Below are positions 8,826-15,851 of a DNA stretch of 64,000 nt, piece by piece. Positions within the stretch are counted from its first letter, which is position 1. Each line of letters starts with the position of its first letter. The stretch is from Anaerolineales bacterium (GTDB lineage Bacteria; Chloroflexota; Anaerolineae; Anaerolineales; Villigracilaceae): contig JAEURJ010000013.1 of assembly GCA_016789305.1 (NCBI GenBank), positions 434,001 to 498,000 on the forward strand, in the 5' to 3' direction. The notes beneath the pieces were generated by a model. It did not search any database and was not told the origin of the DNA. It saw only the letters and a list, made by a program, of their open reading frames with translations. The position numbers were made by a program, and so were the translations under genes.

Positions 8826-9886
8826 TACGGACCGATCATTTCCCAGATCTTTTTATTTTCAAGGATAAAATCGTCACAACGTTGACAGGGCTTCAATGAA
8901 GGCGGGTGCATTTTCTGGCGGACGGCCTGATATGCTGCGCCTTCCCAAATTTCTTTAAAGGATTGTTTCTTCAAATCACCCAGCGGGGGAATTTGTTCGC
9001 GGGTCATGCAGCACACATACACAAAGCCATTGAAATCGATCAGGCTGTGACTCCACGGGGCGTAGCAGGGATGTTTGCTATAGTAGCCGAATGCATATCG
9101 GCCGGCGCGTCCCAAGCGGACCTCGGACTCGTCCCGTCCAAACGGGAATGCGTCTTCATCTGCGATATTGATCCCCAATTCGTTTGCCCGTTTTTCGATT
9201 TGCGGCGCGATCTCCTCATTGAATAAGGCGATGTCCTTCTTGCGCATGGACAAATGCTCACCGCAATGGTCATCCACGGGGATCAAGTTGATCCCATCCG
9301 CGCCAAGTTCGTGTGCGAGGTCTGGCAAGGTGGCGAGGCTGAAATAATTGTCGCGGCTGACCACGGTGTTAATGCGGACCGTTAATTTCCCCTTGTGTGA
9401 ATATTTATTGAATAACGATACCGCTTTGGTCGTAAGTTTATACGACCCTTCCACGCCGCGTATTTTTTCATGAATTTTTCGAATGGGGGAATCAATGGAG
9501 ACATTTACCCCGCGCAAACCGGCTTCAATGAACGCTTTCGCTTTCTCTTTTGTGACGAGCGTTCCGTTGGTGGTCATGGTCACGCGCATTCCCAAGTCTG
9601 AAGCGTGACCTACGAGCTCAGCCAACCGTGGACGCAACAAAGGCTCGCCGCCCGAAAAGTGGATTTTCTTGCAGCCAAGTTCCGCTAATTCGGTAAGCGT
9701 TTCCTTGAATCTGTCCATCGAGATGGGCGCTTCGCGGGTTTCCCGCCAGTGCTTGCACATCTCGCATTTGAGGTTGCATCCGTAATTGACCTTGACCTTA
9801 ACATAAAGCGGCTTGAACGCGCGTGCATTCAATACCGCTTTTTGGAAGTCACCTTTTTCGTTGGAGATGGTTTCTAAACTATACAT
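8822..9886 (-). CDS. Radical SAM protein with SPASM-like C-terminus
   Basis: 354 residues. The [4Fe-4S]/SAM site is CNLKCEMC (Cys37, Cys41, Cys44), followed by the GGEPLLRP strand. The C-terminus has CYAPW...YVCC and PCQRCDDF cysteines, the pattern of a SPASM or twitch auxiliary cluster domain. Such enzymes modify peptides or cofactors, or act in polysaccharide pathways; no precursor peptide or partner gene is seen nearby, so the reaction is open. It is monocistronic by position, converging on the hydrolase gene. Confidence 0.88.
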   Translation of the reverse strand: MYSLETISNEKGDFQKAVLNARAFKPLYVKVKVNYGCNLKCEMCKHWRETREAPISMDRFKETLTELAELGCKKIHFSGGEPLLRPRLAELVGHASDLGMRVTMTTNGTLVTKEKAKAFIEAGLRGVNVSIDSPIRKIHEKIRGVEGSYKLTTKAVSLFNKYSHKGKLTVRINTVVSRDNYFSLATLPDLAHELGADGINLIPVDDHCGEHLSMRKKDIALFNEEIAPQIEKRANELGINIADEDAFPFGRDESEVRLGRAGRYAFGYYSKHPCYAPWSHSLIDFNGFVYVCCMTREQIPPLGDLKKQSFKEIWEGAAYQAVRQKMHPPSLKPCQRCDDFILENKKIWEMIGPY

Positions 9887-9953
9887 GGCTAATCCCGGAA
9901 TGAAACAATAAGATTGTTCAATTGTAACACTCGGGAATAAATGGATTACCTAC

Positions 9954-10361
9954 TTAAAGAAATTGCATCGAGTCATGCCATGTGAGTCTTTGTTCCAGTT
10001 CTGCTTTTAACTGCAAAAGATTGTCGTTGTAAATGATGTGGGGATAATATTTTAGATCAAAGGGGATGTCGTTTTCATTTTGAGCCAGCAATATGACCTG
10101 TTTTTTTAAGGCGTGTGCATATCCTGTTTCATAAAAAACATCAGGATTGCAGCCTGTCATATCAGATATGACAATATCGGCTTTGGCGATCTGCTGTTTG
10201 ACATGTTCCAGCTTTTTTTCAATGAAAATCTGATCGTCCACTCTTTCGCAATCAGCGTTTACGGAAAAACATGCGGATTTAATGCCCGTTTTATATACAG
10301 CATCGAAATCTGAATGACGTGGGATCAGGACTAATACAAAAAGCTTTTTGATTTTTTTCAT
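9954..10361 (-). CDS. Nucleoside 2-deoxyribosyltransferase-like / TIR-adjacent protein
   Basis: 135 residues from the ATG at 10361; the frame extends to 10379, but MKKIKKLFVLVLIP is the natural start. Core motif SDMTGCNPDVFYETGYAHA followed by KQVILLAQNENDIPFDL. This Rossmann-like pattern belongs to nucleoside 2-deoxyribosyltransferase-like domains that cleave N-glycosidic bonds of nucleosides or nucleotides, and that also occur as modules in STAND and defence proteins. Here it stands alone. It follows the flavin-oxidase gene by 21 bp on the same strand, so the two form a likely operon. Confidence 0.65.
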   Translation of the reverse strand: MKKIKKLFVLVLIPRHSDFDAVYKTGIKSACFSVNADCERVDDQIFIEKKLEHVKQQIAKADIVISDMTGCNPDVFYETGYAHALKKQVILLAQNENDIPFDLKYYPHIIYNDNLLQLKAELEQRLTWHDSMQFL

Positions 10362-10382
10362 GTCTGAATAATATCTCAAATT

Positions 10383-10835
10383 TTAGATCTTTGGTTCATC
10401 CTTTGATTGCCAGCGTTGAGATTCGGATTTGCCATCCACATAAATGTTCATGAAGGCAAATTCAACTGTAAACATAAACAGAATATATCGATCTGCTGGA
10501 GCATACGAAGAAGCACGCACTGCTTGTTCCCGCAGAAGCGAATTATTGGTCAACACTCCCTGCCCTCTGACATAAAACTCACCGTTCCCACCGCTGGAAT
10601 CTTCCACGGCGCAATGCAATGTGTAGCGCGGGTCACGCAACAAATCCTTTCCTTTAGGTGATGTGGGTTCCATAAAGAGAAATGATTGCTCGCCGATAAT
10701 CGGTGTGCATGGATGCACGCGCGGCCCTCCATCCAGACGCAGAGTGCCGATGTAAGCAACTCCGCTTTGGAAGCGCGCCTTTCCAAACTCTGCAATATCC
10801 GGAGCTTGCTGTTCAAATTCCTTCCAGGCTGTCAT
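10383..10835 (-). CDS. Pyridoxamine 5'-phosphate oxidase-family (flavin split-barrel) protein
   Basis: 150 residues, a compact split barrel. Features include the N-terminal substrate/flavin strand AYIGTLRLDGGPRVHP, LLRDPRYTLHC and a C-terminal barrel strand. It likely binds FMN or F420 and reduces a small molecule; it is shorter than biosynthetic PdxH, so PLP synthesis is unlikely. A perfect ribosome binding site (aaggaggt) precedes ATG 10835. Confidence 0.8.
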   Translation of the reverse strand: MTAWKEFEQQAPDIAEFGKARFQSGVAYIGTLRLDGGPRVHPCTPIIGEQSFLFMEPTSPKGKDLLRDPRYTLHCAVEDSSGGNGEFYVRGQGVLTNNSLLREQAVRASSYAPADRYILFMFTVEFAFMNIYVDGKSESQRWQSKDEPKI

Positions 10836-10934
10836 CGTACCTCCTTGAGAATTTCATCCAGCAGACGCTGGAGATGGGCATTTTCTATTATTTTCTCATA
10901 AATCTGGCGCAATGTTTGGTCGTTCACAAGAACA

Positions 10935-10966
10935 TAAAAACTGCCCCAATGGTGGGGCAGTTTTTA
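10935..10966. terminator. Bidirectional hairpin terminator
   Basis: A near-perfect stem, taaaaactgcccca (10935-10948) with tggggcagttttta (10953-10966), around a 4-nt loop. A tracts on the left and T tracts on the right let it work on both strands. It closes the decayed SDR reading frame on the minus strand, upstream of the flavin-oxidase gene. Confidence 0.8.
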
Positions 10967-10995
10967 TGAGCGTTGGGATTTGGATCGGGTCTCGA

Positions 10996-11163
10996 CTATT
11001 TCGGCAGTAATGATTTCATCTGCTTGTAGATAAAGCCTGCTGCCCATTCGGGGTTCAGCCTGTAAATGAAGTCCATGAATTTTGAGTCTGAACCTACGAG
11101 AACACGGTAACGGTCCTTTTCGATCGCTTCAACAATGATCTCATATTTGTGAAACGCTCGTGA
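10996..11163 (-). pseudogene. Remnant of a short-chain dehydrogenase, C-terminal 55 codons
   Basis: Reading the minus strand from 11163 gives 55 sense codons ending in TAG at 10996. The peptide includes EIIVEAIEKDRYRVLVG, FMDFIYRLNPEWAAG and QMKSLLPK, which matches the C-terminal end of classical SDR oxidoreductases of the acetoin dehydrogenase-like group. There is no start codon and no Rossmann GxxxGxG half, because a stop (TAA) lies just upstream. I take it as the tail of a gene whose front was deleted. The family identification rests on memory of the motif, not on a search. Confidence 0.6.
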
Positions 11164-11212
11164 TTATACGCCCGCGAAAGATCCAAGCTTACAAAAGAGT
11201 AATCTGAAACCC

Positions 11213-11240
11213 TTGCAAAGAAGGCGGTTCTTGGTACAAT
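11213..11240 (+). promoter_or_regulatory. Promoter-like element ahead of a gene-less terminator
   Basis: TTGCAA (11213-11218), a 16-bp spacer, then an extended -10 TGGTACAAT with TACAAT at 11235-11240. Only 6 bp separate it from the strong hairpin at 11247, so any transcript would be about 45-50 nt and hold no ORF. Confidence 0.4.
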
Positions 11241-11246
11241 GTCGTT

Positions 11247-11293
11247 GCCAGCCGCAGGATGCCCCCCTCATCCTGCGGCTGGCATTTTATTTT
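11247..11293 (+). terminator. Strong hairpin with T tract
   Basis: A perfect 15-bp stem, gccagccgcaggatg (11247-11261) with catcctgcggctggc (11269-11283), loop of seven bases, followed by attttatttt. This is a textbook intrinsic terminator on the plus strand, but no plus-strand gene lies upstream of it. Confidence 0.75.
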
Positions 11294-11308
11294 CCAAGTG
11301 CAATATAA

Positions 11309-11348
11309 AAATACAGACGCGCAAATCAAATTTTGCGCGTCTGTATTT
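11309..11348 (-). terminator. Terminator of the DUF1905 gene
   Basis: A perfect 17-bp stem (aaatacagacgcgcaaa at 11309-11325, complement at 11332-11348) with a 6-nt loop, followed on the minus strand by a T-rich stretch. It lies 26 bp beyond the stop of the minus-strand gene ending at 11375. Confidence 0.75.
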
Positions 11349-11374
11349 GTTTTCGGAAACCAGGGCCAAACTTG

Positions 11375-11659
11375 TCAATGAACTTCGATCTGTATGCTGA
11401 CGGTATCACCCTCTTCGATGTTTTCCGCCTGTCGGACGCTCGTTTTGATGGGGACAATGTAGCGGCCGTCTTTGGGGAACATGGAAGTCTTCCACGCAGT
11501 TTTGCCGATCCGCGCATCCACCGGGATCATTCCCCAGCCGTAGGTCACCAACTTTAATACGGCTTTCAGGTCGCGACTCTGCTCCTCTGGAACGGTAATG
11601 AAGAACCACGGGGCGGGACCACGCCAGTACCAAACTTTTCCTTTGAATTCGATGTCCAT
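11375..11659 (-). CDS. DUF1905 domain protein
   Basis: 94 residues spanning a complete DUF1905 domain: FKGKVWYWRGPAPWFFITVP at the start, then GWGMIPV, IGKTAWKTSMFP and EEGDTVSIQIEV. The biochemical function of the family is unknown; it adopts a small beta-barrel and is sometimes fused to YdeI/OmpD-associated domains. A -10-like TATACT ends 5 bp before the ATG and there is no Shine-Dalgarno, so the mRNA may be leaderless. It sits among gene fragments, in a region of gene turnover. Confidence 0.82.
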   Translation of the reverse strand: MDIEFKGKVWYWRGPAPWFFITVPEEQSRDLKAVLKLVTYGWGMIPVDARIGKTAWKTSMFPKDGRYIVPIKTSVRQAENIEEGDTVSIQIEVH

Positions 11660-11706
11660 TGGCCGAGTATATCAAATGAAAAATGGTTTGCGCCCAAATG
11701 ACAACT

Positions 11707-11805
11707 CTAAATGATGAATGGAATGATCCGCTTGGTGCTGCGCGAGTATTCTGCATAATCAGGATAACTTGCCTTCAAGAACTGTTCGTCGGTTGATTGA
11801 TCCGT
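11707..11805 (-). pseudogene. Remnant of a phospholipid/isoprenylcysteine methyltransferase, C-terminal 32 codons
   Basis: The minus strand from 11805 reads 32 codons to TAG at 11707, including FLKASYPDYAEYSRSTKR and IIPFI. This is the characteristic end of small membrane methyltransferases (PEMT/ICMT type, Y-x-x-Y...TKRxIPF). A TAG stop stands just upstream and no membrane segments remain, so only the tail survives. It begins right next to the candidate cassette border at 11813-11821, so the gene may have been cut by that insertion. Confidence 0.55.
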
Positions 11806-11812
11806 CTATTGA

Positions 11813-11821
11813 GTTGGGTGC
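11813..11821 (-). other. Candidate attC R'' core at the end of the nucleotidyltransferase cassette
   Basis: On the minus strand GCACCCAAC begins 3 bp after the nucleotidyltransferase stop. It matches the integron core pattern RYYYAAC (ACCCAAC) and agrees in 8 of 9 bases with GCACCTAAC, the complement of the cassette's own start (GTTAGGTGC at 12659-12651). The rest of an attC is missing; the methyltransferase remnant follows directly, so the site appears truncated. Confidence 0.35.
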
Positions 11822-11824
11822 AAT

Positions 11825-12631
11825 TTATGGAAACGAGGATGCTTTATTAAGTGCATATCTTATCAAACCGAATGTCTGATTTACATCATCTGTCGTAGCT
11901 GGTAATTGCGGATTATGTCTTCCAATCCAGGCTCGATCAATTAATTCGCTCCAATTCTTGCCCTGAGTCTCTTTGAACCAGGTTGCCGCTTTACGTTTTG
12001 AAACGATCTCGCCAAATTCAAGCGTATAAATGATGCGACATAAGGAAAGTACTATATAAGACTGATATCCCTGGTGAGTAATCTCGTTTGGATTGCCAAG
12101 GATTGGCGCCGCCCAATTATGCAGCGCGGGTAACATTGCCTGTCGAAGTTCGTTTGGTGAGATGGCGTCAATTAATGTGATTGGCGCGGGACCCATGATT
12201 GTGATGCCGCATTTACGCAAAATATAGCGATGAATATTCCAGGTTTCATCGTTGTGAACCATTTTAAGTCGCTCGCCAAACCCACGCTCGATATTAGGAA
12301 ACTTTGTATGTTCGGGGTCGTGTCGTCGAATTGCATGTTGTGAGACGTACGAGCCTTCCAGGTTGGTAGACCATTGGGTGTCTCGAAGATTTATACGCTC
12401 GTGAATCATTTGCAATGCCGAAAAGGTATCGCCTTCGATTTCCTTGTCAGTAACGACGACAAAGTCAATATCGCTGTCCTGGTCAAAATCGCCATTTGCC
12501 AAGGACCCCTCTAGATACATGCCTACCAAATGCCCACCCAAAACACGCTGTACATCTTTGAGTAAATCGTGAAGTACGTCATTCACTTCTGGAAAAGGGG
12601 TAAGAACGCTATTTCCTTCATTCGAGCTCAT
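11825..12631 (-). CDS. AadA-like nucleotidyltransferase (DUF4111-type C-terminus)
   Basis: 268 residues. The nucleotidyltransferase-beta active site EGSLANGDFDQDSDID (residues 41-56) gives GS plus DxD, with Asp53 and Asp55 as metal ligands. The helical C-terminal domain with LPALHNWAAPIL and YIVLSLCRIIYTLEFG resembles the aminoglycoside adenylyltransferase ANT(3'')-like C-domain. It could adenylylate an aminoglycoside, or AMPylate a protein such as the HEPN product of the next gene. In the cassette reading its front border (TTAGGTGC) is about 20 bp before the ATG. Confidence 0.8.
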   Translation of the reverse strand: MSSNEGNSVLTPFPEVNDVLHDLLKDVQRVLGGHLVGMYLEGSLANGDFDQDSDIDFVVVTDKEIEGDTFSALQMIHERINLRDTQWSTNLEGSYVSQHAIRRHDPEHTKFPNIERGFGERLKMVHNDETWNIHRYILRKCGITIMGPAPITLIDAISPNELRQAMLPALHNWAAPILGNPNEITHQGYQSYIVLSLCRIIYTLEFGEIVSKRKAATWFKETQGKNWSELIDRAWIGRHNPQLPATTDDVNQTFGLIRYALNKASSFP

Positions 12632-12652
12632 ATTGTTAGTCCTTTTGCAAGC

Positions 12653-12778
12653 ACCTAACGGTTTGCGTTAGCGACGCTGGGGGCGTAGACAAAACTTTGA
12701 GTACAGGATTCTGTTTGGATGTTGATAAAGCCCAAAAATGCCGCAGAATCCCAACAGTCAGTCCACGCTTTGTTCGGC
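12653..12778 (-). other. attC-like recombination site between the two genes
   Basis: Minus-strand reading: R'' GCCGAAC (12778-12772) starts 21 bp after the HEPN stop; R' GTTAGGT (12659-12653) fits GTTRRRY exactly. Inside, GCGTGGAC pairs with GTCTACGC, and GGATTCTG with CAGAATCC, giving the expected imperfect hairpin; total length 126 bp is within the attC range. GCCGCCGAAC at the R'' side matches 9 of 10 bases of the complement of the cassette start GTTGGGCGGC at 14141-14132. R'' has one mismatch to consensus, and an extra small inverted repeat (ctaacg/cgttag) lies at R'. Confidence 0.5.
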
Positions 12779-12799
12779 GGCGTTTTATGTTATCGCTCT

Positions 12800-14095
12800 C
12801 TATTCATTTGTAGCAACTTCATCTTCTTCGTAAACTTCTTCTTTTTCAATTTTATTTAATGGTTCCCCAAATATTTCTTCGTAAGTTTTCTGAAATTCAA
12901 CTTCATCTCTTATTGCTTTGAAAAGTGGCCAGGTCTTGTAATCGTCTTTTCGTATCTCTTTTGGGTTTTTCCCTATTTCACGCATAATTTGATATGCTTT
13001 TGAGTAATCTTCCAAAATGACAGCTTCTGCAAGCCTGAATTTATCTCTTGTATCACTCCAATCCTCGGCAGAGATAATATTTCGCGCCTTCTTATCTTCG
13101 CCGCCCCATTTATACGCAAGGGCTTTATTAACGACAAAAATCCTTCGATTCTCATGATTGAAATGTTTTTTTAGTGTGTCCGCTCCAAAGGTAAAAAGAT
13201 TTTTCGCCAGTGCATAGTTTCCCGCTTTTAATGGCTCAAACGCAATTTCTATTAAGTTATCATCTGCTTCTTCTAAATCTTCAATCTTGAATTTTCGCCA
13301 TAACACATGAGCAAGTTTTACTCCAATTTCAAACATAATATTTACTGCGTCAGAAAAATACTCTGGAGTAACATCTAAATCATCTCCAACTTCTATTTCT
13401 TTACTCCAAGAAACGCCATGCTCTTTACAAGCCTTTAAATATTGACTGGAAATTATTCCGTCCGTATGAACAAACAAGTTTCTTCTTTCGGTAAGTTCAA
13501 CAAACCGAGACCATACATCTAAGTTTTTTCTAAGAGGCATGTCAAACTTGCTTTCCATCCATTGAAATTGTTCGGCATGGCTTTTTCGTAAAACACTTTC
13601 GACTTCTTTTTCTAAAACAAATTCCTTAGCGTTTTCAACAGACCCAAACTCAACCAATTGAGCAAGGGTTAATGGTTTTTCCGATGCATTAAGCATTTCT
13701 GGTCTAATCAAAAAGATTTTCTTTAGTAACTCGCCTAAAAAAGCGTCATATTGACTAATTAGCGAAACAATTAAACTGCGGGGAATTATCCTAAGAGCCA
13801 ACCCGTAATTCTTAATTTGCTTGTGTAGTTCAAGAAATTCATACAAAGTACCTTCTTTAACCCACATAGCATTTTCATCATCGTTATCAGGTTTCACATT
13901 TTCTTTTTCAAATGCTTCTTGGCGTTTGACTGTCTCATTAAAAGCAAAAATAACTGACTGCATTGTAATTGGCAACGTCTCAGACAGGCTTGTAATATTA
14001 TCTACAAAATCTACAAGCACATCCCCAATTGTTTCTTCTTCAATCACTTCAGTTTCTTCTGTTTCTTCTGGATTCTTTTGTACTTCATTTTCCAT
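12800..14095 (-). CDS. HEPN-motif protein with acidic N-terminus and repeat-like C-terminus
   Basis: 431 residues, AT-rich relative to neighbours, which suggests transfer. Residues 1-35 are very acidic. Residues 85-230 are helical and contain ERRNLFVHTDGIISSQYL; RNLFVH (205-210) is an Rx4H motif as in HEPN ribonucleases, with the VHxxG...YL context common to that superfamily. The C-terminal half (about 285-415) looks like TPR-type helical repeats and ends in an acidic tail. HEPN proteins are usually RNases in toxin-antitoxin and phage-defence systems. No named family is assigned. It is flanked by putative cassette borders and followed by a nucleotidyltransferase, the usual antitoxin class for HEPN toxins. 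Confidence 0.7.
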   Translation of the reverse strand: MENEVQKNPEETEETEVIEEETIGDVLVDFVDNITSLSETLPITMQSVIFAFNETVKRQEAFEKENVKPDNDDENAMWVKEGTLYEFLELHKQIKNYGLALRIIPRSLIVSLISQYDAFLGELLKKIFLIRPEMLNASEKPLTLAQLVEFGSVENAKEFVLEKEVESVLRKSHAEQFQWMESKFDMPLRKNLDVWSRFVELTERRNLFVHTDGIISSQYLKACKEHGVSWSKEIEVGDDLDVTPEYFSDAVNIMFEIGVKLAHVLWRKFKIEDLEEADDNLIEIAFEPLKAGNYALAKNLFTFGADTLKKHFNHENRRIFVVNKALAYKWGGEDKKARNIISAEDWSDTRDKFRLAEAVILEDYSKAYQIMREIGKNPKEIRKDDYKTWPLFKAIRDEVEFQKTYEEIFGEPLNKIEKEEVYEEDEVATNE

Positions 14096-14134
14096 GATTG
14101 ATTTCCTGCCTTCTGTTGAAAATTACGGATAGCC

Positions 14135-14220
14135 GCCCAACTATGTTTTGTGCAGCTTTACGCTGTAAAATACACCTGTGTGGAGTGTTATGCAGTCTCC
14201 CGCTGTAAAGTCCCCTTGTG
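14135..14220 (-). other. Candidate cassette insertion site (attI-like) with direct repeats
   Basis: On the minus strand AAAACATAGTTGGGC (14149-14135) ends in GTTGGGC, a perfect GTTRRRY core, and resembles the class 1 attI end (AAAACAAAGTTAGGC from memory). Just outside it are two imperfect 30-bp direct repeats 40 bp apart (14151-14180 and 14191-14220; 22 of 30 bases shared, both with tgcag...cgctgtaaa). Known attI sites carry direct repeats bound by the integrase. No integrase gene is seen next to it; the adjacent divergent gene is a transporter. Confidence 0.35.
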
Positions 14221-14287
14221 GGATAACAGGTTCTGTACAGAATTATACAGCCTTCTCCATTCTCAAGCACGAACAGGAATTTACTTC

Positions 14288-15208
14288 ATGCGCTTAAAAG
14301 CAGATATTACTCTTTTGTTGGTCTCGGTGATCTGGGGCTCGGCTTTTGTTGCACAACGTGTGGCGGGACAGTTAGGCAGCGTGTATTATTTCAATGGGGC
14401 GCGTTATCTTCTGGCGGCGCTGGTCGTGCTGCCATTTGCGATTCGCATCGGCTGGGCTTCCAGTTCTACCGGTCAAGGCGAAAACCTGACCTATATGTCG
14501 TACGGGCAATATAAATGGATGTTCATCGCCGGTCTGCTTCTATTTTTAGGCAGCGCTCTGCAGCAGGCCGGTCTGGTTTACACCACAGCGGGAAATGCGG
14601 GCTTCATAACCAGTCTGTATGTTGTATTGGTGCCGATCGTTTTATTTATTGTCTGGCGCGAGAGACCTCATTGGATGTCGATCGTCGCGGTGGCTTTGGC
14701 CGGGGTGGGGGCATTTCTCCTGTCAACAGGAGGCAGGTTCGAGGTTAAGATCGGTGATGCGTTGGAGATCGTTGGCGCATTGTTCTGGACGTTCCATGTG
14801 ATTGTCCTCGGCAAATTTGCATCACGATTTGAATCCATGTCTTTCTCCGTGGGACAGCTGCTTGTTTGCGCGATCCTGAATTTAGCCGTTGGATTTCTTG
14901 TCGAAAAACCGATGATCTTTGACTGGTCGCTGGTTGGCGCCATTGCATACACTGCCTTCTTTTCTTTGGGATTATGTTACACGCTGCAAATTTGGGCCCA
15001 GCGACACACGCCTCCCGCCGATGCGGCATTGATCCTCAGTTTGGAATCCGTGTTTGCTGTTCTGTCCGGCTGGCTGATCTTGGATGAAAGACTGGCTGCG
15101 GTGCAGATCCTTGGCGCGGTCCTGATCTTCATCGCCGTGGTCCTCTCGCAATTCAAGGAATGGACATCAGGTAAAATGGATTACGACCATCTTGTTGAGG
15201 GCAGATAA
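14288..15208 (+). CDS. DMT-superfamily (EamA) transporter
   Basis: 306 residues from ATG 14288, preceded by aggaa; the open frame reaches 14150, but that part is not membrane-like. Two EamA halves make about ten membrane segments; the N-terminal segment LLVSVIWGSAFVAQR and the second-half ALILSLESVFAVLSGWLIL are family hallmarks. It likely exports metabolites such as amino acids; the substrate is unknown. A GNAT gene follows after 5 bp. Confidence 0.9.
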   Translation: MRLKADITLLLVSVIWGSAFVAQRVAGQLGSVYYFNGARYLLAALVVLPFAIRIGWASSSTGQGENLTYMSYGQYKWMFIAGLLLFLGSALQQAGLVYTTAGNAGFITSLYVVLVPIVLFIVWRERPHWMSIVAVALAGVGAFLLSTGGRFEVKIGDALEIVGALFWTFHVIVLGKFASRFESMSFSVGQLLVCAILNLAVGFLVEKPMIFDWSLVGAIAYTAFFSLGLCYTLQIWAQRHTPPADAALILSLESVFAVLSGWLILDERLAAVQILGAVLIFIAVVLSQFKEWTSGKMDYDHLVEGR

Positions 15209-15213
15209 TTTTC

Positions 15214-15801
15214 ATGACCGAAGAACGTAACCTGATCGAAGAATTGGATCTATCCTTTCATCCGCTCACGCAAAAGTTGTGGCGCGATTTCGAGCTGCTG
15301 TTCGGCGCGCATGGTGCCTGCGGCGGCTGTTGGTGCATGTTCTGGAAATTGCGCGGAAAAGAATACAGCGACAACACCGGCGATAACGCGCGGCAAATGC
15401 AAAAGTCCGTGGTGGATGCGAAGATCGTTCCCGGGTTACTGGCTTATTCCGAGGGATATCCCGTCGGCTGGATCGCCGTCGAGCCGCGCAGTCAATATCC
15501 CAAGCTGGCTCATTCGCGCACGCTCAAACCTGTGGACGACCAGGAAGTCTGGTCGATCACTTGTTTCTTCGTCGAGAAAAAACATCGCCGCAAAGGCATC
15601 ACTGTGGAGTTGCTCAAGGCCGCGGTTGCTCACGCGAAAAAATATGGTGCAAAGATCGTGGAAGGTTATCCCATCGACACAAAGAAAAACGAAGCGCCGC
15701 CTTTTGTTTTTACCGGCACGGCTTCGGCATTCAAACAGGCCGGCTTTCAGGAAGTGGCCCGCAACGCGCCAACCCGTCCGATCTTTCGATTTACCATATA
15801 A
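15214..15801 (+). CDS. GNAT-family acetyltransferase
   Basis: 195 residues. The acetyl-CoA binding segment is CFFVEKKHRRKGITVELL (about 117-134), an R/Q-x-x-G-x-A/G variant, followed by AFKQAGFQEVARNAPTRPI. The N-terminal GACGGCWCMFW motif with closely spaced cysteines is typical of a GNAT subgroup of unknown substrate. Co-transcribed with the transporter upstream (gagggcag as ribosome binding site within its end). Confidence 0.85.
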   Translation: MTEERNLIEELDLSFHPLTQKLWRDFELLFGAHGACGGCWCMFWKLRGKEYSDNTGDNARQMQKSVVDAKIVPGLLAYSEGYPVGWIAVEPRSQYPKLAHSRTLKPVDDQEVWSITCFFVEKKHRRKGITVELLKAAVAHAKKYGAKIVEGYPIDTKKNEAPPFVFTGTASAFKQAGFQEVARNAPTRPIFRFTI

Positions 15802-15851
15802 TGATATTATGTTCTTGCCGAGGCTAACCCCTCGCAAGAGCCAATTAAAAT

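Noticed and set aside
12653..12671. Small inverted repeat ctaacg/cgttag as a terminator for the HEPN gene
   Set aside because: It is far from the stop and lacks a T run; the location fits the R' end of the attC-like site better.
14233..14250. CTGT...ACAG as a LexA box for an integrase promoter
   Set aside because: Spacing is 10 rather than 8 bases, the Chloroflexota LexA motif differs, and no integrase gene follows.
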